DNA from: a virus
Length of the DNA: 21,833 nucleotides
Reading direction: 5' to 3' (one strand)
IMG/VR virus record: IMGVR_UViG_3300032053_000603
Location: 1-21,833 of that record
The translations under genes and the position numbers were made by a program. Position 1 is the first letter of the stretch, and the number at the start of each line of letters is the position of its first letter. The notes below the pieces were generated by a model that saw nothing but the letters and a program-made list of their open reading frames with translations, ran no database searches and had not been told where the DNA came from. Below are positions 14,129-21,833 of the stretch, piece by piece.

Positions 14129-17100
14129 ATGGCGTATACATATTCTGACTCAGGGCTACAATACGGCGGAGCGGGTTCTGATTACGACGGCAACCCGATT
14201 ACGTTATTGGTCGATGTTTACGACTCGATAACGGCATCGGAACAGGTGTCGATGGACATGCCGATTGGCACCAACGTCTTTGATACGGTCACGATCACGG
14301 AGGCAGTATCAGAAAGTTTGGATGTCCTCAATGCCGATGTCTCCGATTCGATAGCGATCGTGGAGGATCTAATAGGCGAAGTGGCATTGCCTGCCGACGT
14401 CTTCGATACGATCACGATTACGGAGCAAGTAGACATAAATCTGGACGTCCTCAACACAGACATCTTCGATACGATATCGATACTGGAAGAGATCACCACC
14501 GAGCTGGACGTCCTTAATATAACACCCGGTGAAGACATCCTTATCACCGAGGATGTCGGAGTGATGGATTTTCCCCTCAACGTCGGCCCTCTCACGGAAG
14601 ATATACTTATCACAGAAGCCGTCACCATATACCCCGACCTACAAGAGCTCAGTGTATTTGATACCATCACGATCACGGAGAGCGCGACAACCCTCCTGGA
14701 CGTGCTGTGCGTATTCGTGTACGATAGTGTGCAATATGGTGAGCCGACAGATCTGTATCCAGACCCGCTGTATGCGAGTGCTGTCGATACGATCTCGATT
14801 ATAGAGAACATTACAGAGTCCCTGGATGAGTTGTTTACAGATGTCTTCGATACCATCACGATCACAGAGTACACCGAAGAGTTTACGGACATACTGTATG
14901 CAGATGTCTTCGATACAATCACGATAGCAGAGAGCGCCTCACAGTTCCTGGACGTTCTCAATCCAGACGTGTTCGATGATGTGGCAATCACTGAAGATGA
15001 GACCACGCTACTTACCACGCTCAATGTTAGCGAGTTCGATTCAATAAGTATCGAAGAAGCGCTGACCCTATTCCTCGACGTGCTTAATTCCTCTATATAT
15101 GAGGACGTAGCGATCACCGAAGATGTAGGAGCCCTGGACTTCCCGCTCAACATAGGGCCGATATCCGATACGATAAGTACGACAGAAGTTGTAACGGCAT
15201 ATTTAGATGCACTGTGGACGTCGGTGCAGGACGATGTAACAATAGAAGAATTTGTATCTGATGTTCTGGATGTGCTGTATATATCTGTTGATGATACGGC
15301 AACGATTACAGAAACTGCTGATACGGCTCCCGGCATATTGTTTGTCGATGTATTTGATGCGACAACGATAACAGACCTCGTCACTAACATACGCCTGTCC
15401 GCCCTATTCGCAAGCGCGTTCGACACTGTAACGATAGCAGAGAATATAGATCTGTCACCCGATCCTCTATTTGCAAGCGTAGGCGACGACATAACAATAT
15501 TAGAGGATGTGAGCGTATCACCCGATCCACTTATTACGGGAACGGTATACGACGACATCAACATCACAGAGGATGAGACGACACTCTTGGATGCTCTCAA
15601 TCCAGACGTGTTCGATACGATAACGATCAGCGAGAACGAGACGACGCTCCTGGATGTCCTCACCCCGGACGTGTTCGATACGATAACGATCACAGAGGAC
15701 GAGAGCGTATTCCTCAACGCGCTATTCATAAACGAGTTTGAAGACATACCTATAACCGAGGACGAGACGACGCTCCTGCCAGAGCTCATCATAAGTGCAG
15801 AAGATGATATCAGCACCACAGAGAATACGGATCAATATCTGGACGAGTTGTTTGTGGACGTATTCGATATGGTATCTATATTTGACATTGCGCCGCTCAA
15901 CCCGGATGAGCTGTTCGCAACGATGTTCGAGGACATCCACATCACAGAGTCCGTAGCCGACTACGAGACAGAACTCTTTATAAATGTAGTAGACTTAGAC
16001 ATTATTACGGTCACTGAGAACGAGACCACTTTACTGACAACACTCGTTCCGAGCATGTTTGATACCCTCACGATCACAGAGGACATTACCTTGTTCCTCG
16101 ACGCGCTGTACCTGACCGTAATCGACTCACCTACGATATCCGAATTTGTACAGGCACAGCTCGACGCCCTGTTCGCATCCGTTACAGACGATGTCGCCAT
16201 AACGGAGTTTGCCGACATGCCGCTTGACGTGTTGGCCGTCGATGTGATCGACACCGTATCGATAGCCGAAGCGGCAGGAATGCTGGACTTCCCGCTGTTC
16301 GTAGGGCCGGTATCAGAGAACATAACGATCAGCGAAGTGCCGACCCTGGGCCTCGATGCCCTGTACGAATCGATAGAAGATACGATCATAACGATAGACA
16401 TATTCCTGCCAGACCTGCAGAGCAACATCTTTGCGACTGAGGGGACGAAGCACAGCTATAATGGAAGCCCAGCAACATATAGTGACCCCCACGTAACCTA
16501 CGACGGTGAAGAAGCGACAGTTATTATCATCAGTGAGTTCGTGCAGATGGGGCTGGTATCAACAATATCTGTCGGCGAAGACATCACGATTACAGAGTCA
16601 CTGACCGACTTCGTGGACACGCTGTACCTATCTGTGACCGAAGACATCACGATCACAGAGAATGTCACCAACAACATTCCGTTCATCGCCTTCGGGGTAT
16701 ATGACGACATCACGATCACAGAGGACATTGCAGCAGAGTCGTTTGTAGGCGTGAACACCTCCGAAACCGTCACGATCACAGAGGTCACCGACCTTCAGCT
16801 GGATCAGCTGTTCATAGACGTATCAGAAAATATAACCATCGATGACTACCCACAATTCGGGATAGGCGTCGAGATTCTCTCTGAAGAAGACATAGTGATA
16901 CAAGAGTATGTAAACCTCGCGGTGCCCGTGCGGTTTACCGTATTTGATACAGGCTCCATCGTAGAGGACGTGCTCCTGTACATGGCGATAGGACTGCTAG
17001 CGGAAGATCTGGTCAGCATCACGGAGTTCTTTGACTACAACCAGATATTCGGGATGTCGGCGTTCGACGACATTACCATAACAGAGGACTTCAACTACAC

Positions 17101-17407
17101 CCAAGAGTTTGACATGTTCGCCTTCGACGACGTGACCATAAGTGAGGCGACAGCCGAGGAGATGCCGGACGAGGGCGTGGTGTTCGAAGATATAATGATC
17201 ATCGAAGAAGTGATGATGTTCCTGACCGAGCTGGCAATCCCGCTCGTGTTTGAGAGCATAATCATAGACGACACGTTCACAAGGGAACAGCTGATAATCA
17301 TCAGGGGCATGCGGCGAATGCGTCTGGAATCAAAGATACCCAACCCGAAGTTCAAAACACAGAGCAAGATTGACTACTTTACACACGTTCAAGAAGTGGG
17401 GGTCTAA
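14129..17407 (+). CDS. Large acidic protein of about 48 21-residue repeats
   Basis: A 1092-residue protein with GAGGGA before its ATG. From about residue 25 to 1048 it consists of repeats of about 21 residues, typified by DVFDTITITE followed by DETTLLDVLNP. By eye I count about 48 copies of the DxIxIxE strand. I find only about three Lys/Arg residues in the first 1048, so it is extremely acidic; the last 44 residues are basic (RGMRRMRLESK, PKFKTQSK). Two blocks are separated at about 766-798 by a Tyr-rich linker. The regular strand spacing suggests a beta-solenoid or beta-roll, possibly bound to divalent ions. Position among fibre genes suggests a long virion fibre or adhesin. No family named with confidence. 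Confidence 0.75.
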   Translation: MAYTYSDSGLQYGGAGSDYDGNPITLLVDVYDSITASEQVSMDMPIGTNVFDTVTITEAVSESLDVLNADVSDSIAIVEDLIGEVALPADVFDTITITEQVDINLDVLNTDIFDTISILEEITTELDVLNITPGEDILITEDVGVMDFPLNVGPLTEDILITEAVTIYPDLQELSVFDTITITESATTLLDVLCVFVYDSVQYGEPTDLYPDPLYASAVDTISIIENITESLDELFTDVFDTITITEYTEEFTDILYADVFDTITIAESASQFLDVLNPDVFDDVAITEDETTLLTTLNVSEFDSISIEEALTLFLDVLNSSIYEDVAITEDVGALDFPLNIGPISDTISTTEVVTAYLDALWTSVQDDVTIEEFVSDVLDVLYISVDDTATITETADTAPGILFVDVFDATTITDLVTNIRLSALFASAFDTVTIAENIDLSPDPLFASVGDDITILEDVSVSPDPLITGTVYDDINITEDETTLLDALNPDVFDTITISENETTLLDVLTPDVFDTITITEDESVFLNALFINEFEDIPITEDETTLLPELIISAEDDISTTENTDQYLDELFVDVFDMVSIFDIAPLNPDELFATMFEDIHITESVADYETELFINVVDLDIITVTENETTLLTTLVPSMFDTLTITEDITLFLDALYLTVIDSPTISEFVQAQLDALFASVTDDVAITEFADMPLDVLAVDVIDTVSIAEAAGMLDFPLFVGPVSENITISEVPTLGLDALYESIEDTIITIDIFLPDLQSNIFATEGTKHSYNGSPATYSDPHVTYDGEEATVIIISEFVQMGLVSTISVGEDITITESLTDFVDTLYLSVTEDITITENVTNNIPFIAFGVYDDITITEDIAAESFVGVNTSETVTITEVTDLQLDQLFIDVSENITIDDYPQFGIGVEILSEEDIVIQEYVNLAVPVRFTVFDTGSIVEDVLLYMAIGLLAEDLVSITEFFDYNQIFGMSAFDDITITEDFNYTQEFDMFAFDDVTISEATAEEMPDEGVVFEDIMIIEEVMMFLTELAIPLVFESIIIDDTFTREQLIIIRGMRRMRLESKIPNPKFKTQSKIDYFTHVQEVGV
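14203..17272 (+). repeat. 63-base tandem repeat array in the acidic protein
   Basis: The array has a 63-base period that keeps the reading frame. Adjacent copies are closest at about 15602-15727, where the stretch coding for DVFDTITI recurs 63 bases apart with only one or two changes. Copies elsewhere have drifted, and a few are interrupted (for example near 14730 and at 16425-16520). In-frame repeats of this kind can shrink or grow by recombination. Confidence 0.85.
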
Positions 17408-17707
17408 ATGGCACTACCAGAGGAAAGACACTATGTAGGAGAGGTCGGAACAGAGATGATCATCGACTGCGGACGCGATATCTCGACGGCGGCAGATATG
17501 CGACTGCTCGTGAAGAAGCCTGACGATACAGTGGTCGAGTGGATCGCGGGGCAGTACCTTTCAAACAAGAACGCCATCAGGTACGTCACAGAGGCTGGGG
17601 ACTTCGACCAGAGTGGTGAGTACGAGATGCAATCAAAGATAGCCATAGGCGGATTTATAGGGCTCGGGAAAACTGTTAAGTTTATAGTATACGACCGGTT
17701 TGCGTAA
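17408..17707 (+). CDS. Small Ig-like appendage protein
   Basis: A 99-residue protein that begins immediately after the stop of the repeat protein. It reads YVGEVGTEMIIDCGRDIS, then ADMRLLVKKPDDTVVEW, then IRYVTEAGDFDQSGEYEMQ, and ends VKFIVYDRF. This is a recurrent small beta-sandwich in phages of uncultured hosts: a GxxGTxxxxDCGxDIS start, a KKPDxTxxEW hairpin, and an AGDFDxxGxYxxQ strand. Such proteins usually lie next to fibre genes and probably bind a fibre or host surface. The fold is inferred from the pattern; the partner is unknown. Confidence 0.65.
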   Translation: MALPEERHYVGEVGTEMIIDCGRDISTAADMRLLVKKPDDTVVEWIAGQYLSNKNAIRYVTEAGDFDQSGEYEMQSKIAIGGFIGLGKTVKFIVYDRFA

Positions 17708-17721
17708 AGGAGGAGGAAACA

Positions 17722-18132
17722 ATGCCAAAGTACCGTAACGACACTGCCGCTCGATTAGTAATCGATGGGCAACCCCTGGAAGTGGGTGATACAATAGAGA
17801 CGACAGGGTGGTACGTTATCGCGGGGCTGACTAAGCTCTCGGACGACCCTGTAAACGTGCCTGTTATCCTGTCACAGGTAGTAGCTGTATCGGGAGATGT
17901 TGATATACCGACCACAGCTAACAACCTAAATGTGGTAAGGTACACGATCAAGATCCGGGGACTTGTGGGGTCGGCAGGAAACACGATCGCATTCAACGTC
18001 GCAGGCACAACGCCAGTACTAGATATTGAAGAGGGCGACGAGTTCGTGTTTAACTGCATGGGCAGGTCAATCGTCAAGCTCGTCTGCACAATAGCCGCCG
18101 GCTCAATAAAGGTCGACGTGCTGAGATGGTAA
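17722..18132 (+). CDS. Small appendage protein, first of a paralogous pair
   Basis: A 136-residue protein with AAAGGAGGAGGAAACA before its ATG. Residues 1-50 are a separate short module (YRNDTAARLVIDGQPLEVGD, then TGWYVIAGLTKLSDDP). Residues 51-136 match the next protein: VDIPTTANNLNVVRYTIKIRG, then AGNTIAFNVAGTTPVLDIEEGD, then GRSIVKLV and KVDVLRW. The shared part looks like a compact beta barrel. The N-terminal module is often found on small proteins encoded near phage fibres and may attach it to the virion. No function is known. Confidence 0.62.
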   Translation: MPKYRNDTAARLVIDGQPLEVGDTIETTGWYVIAGLTKLSDDPVNVPVILSQVVAVSGDVDIPTTANNLNVVRYTIKIRGLVGSAGNTIAFNVAGTTPVLDIEEGDEFVFNCMGRSIVKLVCTIAAGSIKVDVLRW

Positions 18133-18144
18133 AAGGGGGTTTCG

Positions 18145-18438
18145 ATGCCTAACACTTTAATCAACCCCGTAGTATTGTCGACGCTGGTTATAGCACCGGG
18201 GACGGTGACCATACCAGCTACTGTAAACGGCCTGCGTGTGCAGAGGTATGCTATCTTCATACGGGGGATCGCGGGCACAGGCAACACCATTAAGTACAAC
18301 GTTGCAGGCGCGACTCCGATATTGGATGTGGAGGTAGGGGACAAGTATGTAATCAGATGCAACGGCAGGTCGATCGTTGCCCTTATCGTCGCATTAGGTG
18401 TCGGCGGTAAGATAAAGATAGACGTTCTAAAAGACTAA
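18145..18438 (+). CDS. Small appendage protein, second of a paralogous pair
   Basis: A 97-residue protein with AAAAGGGGG before its ATG. It aligns along nearly its whole length with residues 51-136 of the preceding protein (VTIPATVNGLRVQRYAIFIRG; GNTIKYNVAGATPILDVEVGD; GRSIVALI; KIKIDVLKD) and lacks the N-terminal module. A tandem duplication with loss or gain of that module is the simplest account. The two might form a mixed assembly; that is inference. Confidence 0.62.
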   Translation: MPNTLINPVVLSTLVIAPGTVTIPATVNGLRVQRYAIFIRGIAGTGNTIKYNVAGATPILDVEVGDKYVIRCNGRSIVALIVALGVGGKIKIDVLKD

Positions 18439-18458
18439 CAGGGAAAGGGGTACAAAAC

Positions 18459-18992
18459 ATGGCACTCGCACTTCCTATAGGTACAGACCTGTTGAGCAAT
18501 CCAGATCATAGTCTACTGCACAGGGTATTCGCGGTAGACCTGCTCGCACCCGAGCAATCTGTCATTGTCAACTCTTCGGGGACACTACAGGCAAAAGTAG
18601 GCATAGCAATCAGAGACAGTAGCACCAACTGGTACACGACATTCCAAGGAGGCGCACAGGCAGGGAATCTTACCTATACGCTTCCAACAGGATATCCTGC
18701 AGTAACCGGATATGTACTGTCCGGCACGACAGGCGGTGTGCTGAGCTGGATCGCGGCGACCGGCACAGGACTGTCATATACCACAAGCTTCACGAGCGCA
18801 AGCTTGGCGGCGGGGATACTTACTGTGACGCATGCGCTTGGCAGGAAGTATGTCGTGTATAAGATATACGACAACAACGATCTGGAGATCATACCAGACG
18901 GCGCAACAGCGACGGACACGAATACTCTTACGGTAGACCTGACGTCTTTCAGCCCGATAACGGGAACTTGGAATATCAGAGTCGTGGCGTAA
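18459..18992 (+). CDS. Tail fibre-like protein with receptor-tip domain
   Basis: A 177-residue protein with AGGGAAAGGGG before its ATG. The N-terminus has NPDHSLLHRVFAVD, an attachment-type segment also seen in phage fibre proteins. The middle TYTLPTGYPAVTGYVLSG then GGVLSW is the common fibre stalk pattern. The last 65 residues (FTSASLAAGILTVTHALG, VVYKIYDNNDLEIIPDG, VDLTSFSPITGTWNIRVVA) form a recurrent fibre-tip beta domain. It is short for a fibre, so it may be a side tip or adaptor. The large LamG protein follows 20 bases later. Confidence 0.72.
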   Translation: MALALPIGTDLLSNPDHSLLHRVFAVDLLAPEQSVIVNSSGTLQAKVGIAIRDSSTNWYTTFQGGAQAGNLTYTLPTGYPAVTGYVLSGTTGGVLSWIAATGTGLSYTTSFTSASLAAGILTVTHALGRKYVVYKIYDNNDLEIIPDGATATDTNTLTVDLTSFSPITGTWNIRVVA

Positions 18993-19012
18993 GCCGTCGA
19001 AAGGGGCTTAAA

Positions 19013-21833
19013 ATGAGAACAGGTATAAAGGAAGTAAAAGGCACACTCAAGGGAGGCAACTACACGCTAGTCGCCTCCAAATATATAGGTGACCCCGACG
19101 GGTATACCAAGCTTCTTACGCATTTCGACGGCCAGAACGCAGGTACTGCTATAGTTGACAGCGGAGATTCTGGGTACGTAGTTACTCAGGTAGGCACAGC
19201 GTCGTTGTCTACAGCCTTCCGTAAGATTGGTGGTGGATCCTGTTTCTTTGATGGCAATAGCGATTGGTTGACTGTCCCTGATAGTACCGACTGGTATTTT
19301 GGAACGATGGACTTTACACTAGACTTGTGGGTGAGGTTTAACAGTGTATCTCAATCCGTTCAAACCTTAATAGCACAATTTGTTGACGGGAGTAACTTTT
19401 GGGAACTTGATTATAACTTTGGGGGTGCGTCCGAAGATAAGCTGACATTTTATGCTTATTCGGGGGGAGAGTTAGGACATTTTGTAACAACTAGCACAAT
19501 GGGTTTGCTAGTGAATACTTGGTATCATATAGCCTTAGTACGTTCGGGTTCTACTTGCTATATGTTTCTGAACGGAACATCTCTTGCGGTAACACAAACC
19601 CAGCCGTTTGGAACGATGCCAGACCTGGCAGCTACGTTACGTGTTGGTAGTAATGGAGGCACTCAATATTCAAGTACGTACATAGACGAACTCCGTATCT
19701 CCAACACAGCTCGATGGACCCAGAACTTCACTCCACAGACAACCCCGTACACATCCGATTCCTACACCAAGCTCCTCCTCCACATGGAACCTCACGATGT
19801 CTGTGGCAACATCCCCACCTTCAACTCCACGGCCAAGCTATCTTCAAATCCAATTAAGAAGTTCGGAGCTGGATCTTTGCTCCTAGATGGCAACTCTGAC
19901 TATGTTACATACCCTGATTCAGCAGACTGGGCTTGGGGAACAGGAGCATTTACAGTCGATTTTTGGTATAAGTGTGGAGGTTCAGTTGGAGGATATATTG
20001 CTTTCTTTAACCAAGGCGAGAGCAATGTAAAGTATTCCGCTCTTTATTGGACTGGAAATACCTTACGCTATCAATGTTATAATAATGCAAATGTTATATA
20101 TGTATCGTGGTCTATAACTGAAGCAGTTTTAATTGGTAGTGCCACAGGTACTTGGAAGCATTTGGCAATAGTGAGAGATGGAACTGGAGCCGACTACTCA
20201 TTAAAATGTTACATAGACGGGGTATCCTTAGGAAATGGAACTTTAACTGGAGGTGCTTGGAATGCAGCACTTATAGATTGGGCAGGTGTATTTGAAGTAG
20301 GTGGGATGCAAGCTAACTCATTTTATTTCAATGGCTATATTGATGAGTTCCGTATTGTCAAAGGTACAGCTAAATGGACAGCGAACTTCACCCCATCTAC
20401 GACAGCATATACTGGCTCAGACATACCGACCAACGGGCTATTGCTCCATCTTGATTATGATTATCTTGATAGCTCTATTGCGGCTCACGGCGCAGGCACG
20501 GGGGTTGGTACAGCTCAAGTCACGACAATCAGCAGGATAGGTGCTGGCTCACTGCTCCTCGATGGTAACAGCGACTATGTAACCTATCCAGATAGTGCTG
20601 ACTGGAATTTAGGAAATACATTCACTGTAGATACTTGGATTAAGGTTAATGGTGCCACTGGAGATTTACAACAAATATGTGGGCAATTTCCAAATAATCA
20701 AAATGCTACTGTCTTATTGCAGGTTTATCCTGAAGGTAATGTTATATATGCTGGTTTTTATGTAGCTTCAGCCTGGACATTACGATTTTCAGCCCCTTAC
20801 ACGCCTCGATATGGGGTGTGGCAACATATAGCACTGGTAAGAGTTGATGGCGGTAATGCGGACACTTCTTGGAGAATCTTTCTTGATGGAGTGCAACTTG
20901 CATTAACAAAGACTCTTGGAAACTGGAACGCCGCTTTCCCGGTTCTTACAGCTTCTATGTATGTTGGTATGTCGCAAAACGCTTATTATTTTAACGGATA
21001 CATTGACGAACTCCGAATCTCTAAGGATACAGCCCGTTGGACTGCTGGTTTTACACCGCAAACTACAGCATACACTGCAGATACTTATACCAAGCTCCTC
21101 TGCCACTTCGACTACGATTACATGGACTCATCCACCGTAGGCAACCCCACAGGCACCGGGTACGGAGCAGTAGCCACCTCTGCAGTGCAGAGCAAGTTCG
21201 GTGGTGGATCGCTGCTGTTGATTAGTGCAAACAGTCAGTATGTAACATACCCGTCTACCACAGACTTTGGTTTTGGAACGGGGGATTTTACAATAGACTT
21301 TTGGATATATTTTAACACAGTCAACACCATACAAGTGCTGATGGATTCCACTACTAACGACAGAACTCTGATTATGGTGCATACAAACGGTAACTTATAT
21401 CTCGATCTTGTAGGAGTTGGTTACGGTTCAGCGTGGGTACCGTCAGCAACGACGTGGTACCATTTAGCGTTCACAAGATCTGGAACCAACCTAAGGTTCT
21501 TTGTCAATGGTGTCCAAGTCGGAGTAACTAAAACATCAAGCGATAACATTGCATCACAAGGAATTTATATAGGCAGACAAAACTCAGGAACCCCATATTA
21601 TACAAATGGCTACATCGACGAACTCCGAATCTCCAAGGGCATAGCCCGTTGGACATCCAACTTCACCCCACCAACCTCAGCTTACACCACCGATTGGTAC
21701 ACCAAGCTCCTCTGCCACTTCGACACCGATTTCTCAGACGCCTCTGGGATCTCGCACGGAGCAGGTACTGGAGTTGCAACAGCTCAAGTAACCTCACCAT
21801 CGAGGTTTGGATCGACATCGCTGCTTCTCAATG
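19013..21833 (+). CDS. Giant LamG/concanavalin-A-like repeat protein (partial)
   Basis: An open frame starts at ATG 19013 (AAAGGGG upstream) and continues without a stop to the right edge, giving at least 940 residues. After a 30-residue start it repeats a module of 204-222 residues. Each begins near TKLLCHFD, has GGSLLLDGNSDYVTYPDS, a strand FTVDFW, WxHxALVR, a YFNGYIDELRIS strand and WTANFTPxTTAYT. This is the Laminin_G_3/concanavalin-A-like fold, common in adhesins that bind sugars. Four modules are complete and a fifth has begun. The cores are AT-richer than their borders. It is probably a receptor-binding fibre or surface adhesin; the ligand is unknown. Confidence 0.85.
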   Translation, partial: MRTGIKEVKGTLKGGNYTLVASKYIGDPDGYTKLLTHFDGQNAGTAIVDSGDSGYVVTQVGTASLSTAFRKIGGGSCFFDGNSDWLTVPDSTDWYFGTMDFTLDLWVRFNSVSQSVQTLIAQFVDGSNFWELDYNFGGASEDKLTFYAYSGGELGHFVTTSTMGLLVNTWYHIALVRSGSTCYMFLNGTSLAVTQTQPFGTMPDLAATLRVGSNGGTQYSSTYIDELRISNTARWTQNFTPQTTPYTSDSYTKLLLHMEPHDVCGNIPTFNSTAKLSSNPIKKFGAGSLLLDGNSDYVTYPDSADWAWGTGAFTVDFWYKCGGSVGGYIAFFNQGESNVKYSALYWTGNTLRYQCYNNANVIYVSWSITEAVLIGSATGTWKHLAIVRDGTGADYSLKCYIDGVSLGNGTLTGGAWNAALIDWAGVFEVGGMQANSFYFNGYIDEFRIVKGTAKWTANFTPSTTAYTGSDIPTNGLLLHLDYDYLDSSIAAHGAGTGVGTAQVTTISRIGAGSLLLDGNSDYVTYPDSADWNLGNTFTVDTWIKVNGATGDLQQICGQFPNNQNATVLLQVYPEGNVIYAGFYVASAWTLRFSAPYTPRYGVWQHIALVRVDGGNADTSWRIFLDGVQLALTKTLGNWNAAFPVLTASMYVGMSQNAYYFNGYIDELRISKDTARWTAGFTPQTTAYTADTYTKLLCHFDYDYMDSSTVGNPTGTGYGAVATSAVQSKFGGGSLLLISANSQYVTYPSTTDFGFGTGDFTIDFWIYFNTVNTIQVLMDSTTNDRTLIMVHTNGNLYLDLVGVGYGSAWVPSATTWYHLAFTRSGTNLRFFVNGVQVGVTKTSSDNIASQGIYIGRQNSGTPYYTNGYIDELRISKGIARWTSNFTPPTSAYTTDWYTKLLCHFDTDFSDASGISHGAGTGVATAQVTSPSRFGSTSLLLN
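19109..21833 (+). repeat. LamG module repeats with conserved boundaries
   Basis: The module starts (first Lys of TKLL or its equivalent) fall at 19109, 19769, 20435, 21092 and 21704, giving periods of 660, 666, 657 and 612 bases. The last two starts share at least 20 identical bases, and the YIDELRIS-coding end of each module is also highly similar. The middle of each module varies much more. Confidence 0.85.

Noticed and set aside
14218-15819. 533-residue open frame on the minus strand opposite the acidic repeat gene
   Set aside because: The product is a Ser/Val-rich mirror of the 63-base repeat. A period divisible by three keeps the opposite strand open without selection. It has no ribosome site, and the plus-strand product has the sensible repeat pattern.
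14203-17272. CRISPR array or RTX toxin as an explanation of the tandem repeats
   Set aside because: The repeats are coding, adjacent with no unique spacers, and lack the GGxGxD nonapeptide of RTX proteins.
20301-21382. Short open frames on both strands within the LamG gene
   Set aside because: The LamG frame is continuous from 19013 to the edge with repeated domain motifs; these are its shadows.
19013-21833. Diversity-generating retroelement as the cause of LamG variation
   Set aside because: No reverse transcriptase or template repeat is visible here, and the variation covers whole cores rather than a short adenine-rich target. It could only be revisited with sequence beyond the window.

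Overview
The window is a single co-directional (+ strand) late structural region from a contractile-tailed virus (myovirus-type Caudoviricetes genome or prophage). No gene on the minus strand is supported. The core reads in the order typical of Mu/P2/T4-like baseplates: possible short tape-measure (132-1556), tube-cap/initiator candidate (1553-2485), gp53/LysM-like wedge protein (2487-2855), gp27/gpD-like hub (2852-4039), gp5/gpV-like spike with a beta-helix (4039-4782), PAAR tip (4782-5057), a 44-residue membrane microprotein (5054-5188), gp25-like wedge (5190-5570), gp6/gpJ-like wedge (5581-7413), a small virion protein (7425-7934) and a gpI-like protein with extra beta modules (7938-10052).

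Downstream, 10065-21833 is an accessory region of host-contact proteins. It holds a tail-fibre-like protein (10065-11291), a small Ser/Gly-rich protein (11291-11737), a second membrane microprotein (11734-11880), a small virion protein (11945-12421), a methyltransferase plus GT-A glycosyltransferase pair (12472-12993, 12977-13888), a small unknown (13848-14120), a 1092-residue very acidic protein made of about 48 copies of a 21-residue repeat (14129-17407), four small appendage proteins (17408-18992, two of them paralogues), and a giant LamG/concanavalin-A-like repeat protein that runs off the right edge (19013-21833+).

Core genes mostly overlap by 1 or 4 bases (ATGA or TAATG), which suggests translational coupling. 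Appendage genes more often have short gaps and strong purine Shine-Dalgarno sequences (AAGGAGG, AAAGGGG). No promoter, rho-independent terminator, tRNA, CRISPR array, integrase or insertion sequence was recognised. No stretch longer than 64 bases lacks a gene.

Host: isoleucine is mostly ATA and arginine often AGG (in the 474-residue gene I count 13 ATA, 6 ATC, 0 ATT; 15 of 32 Arg codons are AGG). This is unlike enterobacteria and is seen in many archaea and some thermophilic or syntrophic bacteria. The spike carries no lysozyme domain. An archaeal host is possible but not shown. The most unusual items are the 21-residue acidic repeat protein, the domain-within-domain insertion in the gpI-like protein, the AT-rich LamG cores set between GC-richer boundaries, and the two membrane microproteins placed inside the tail operon.
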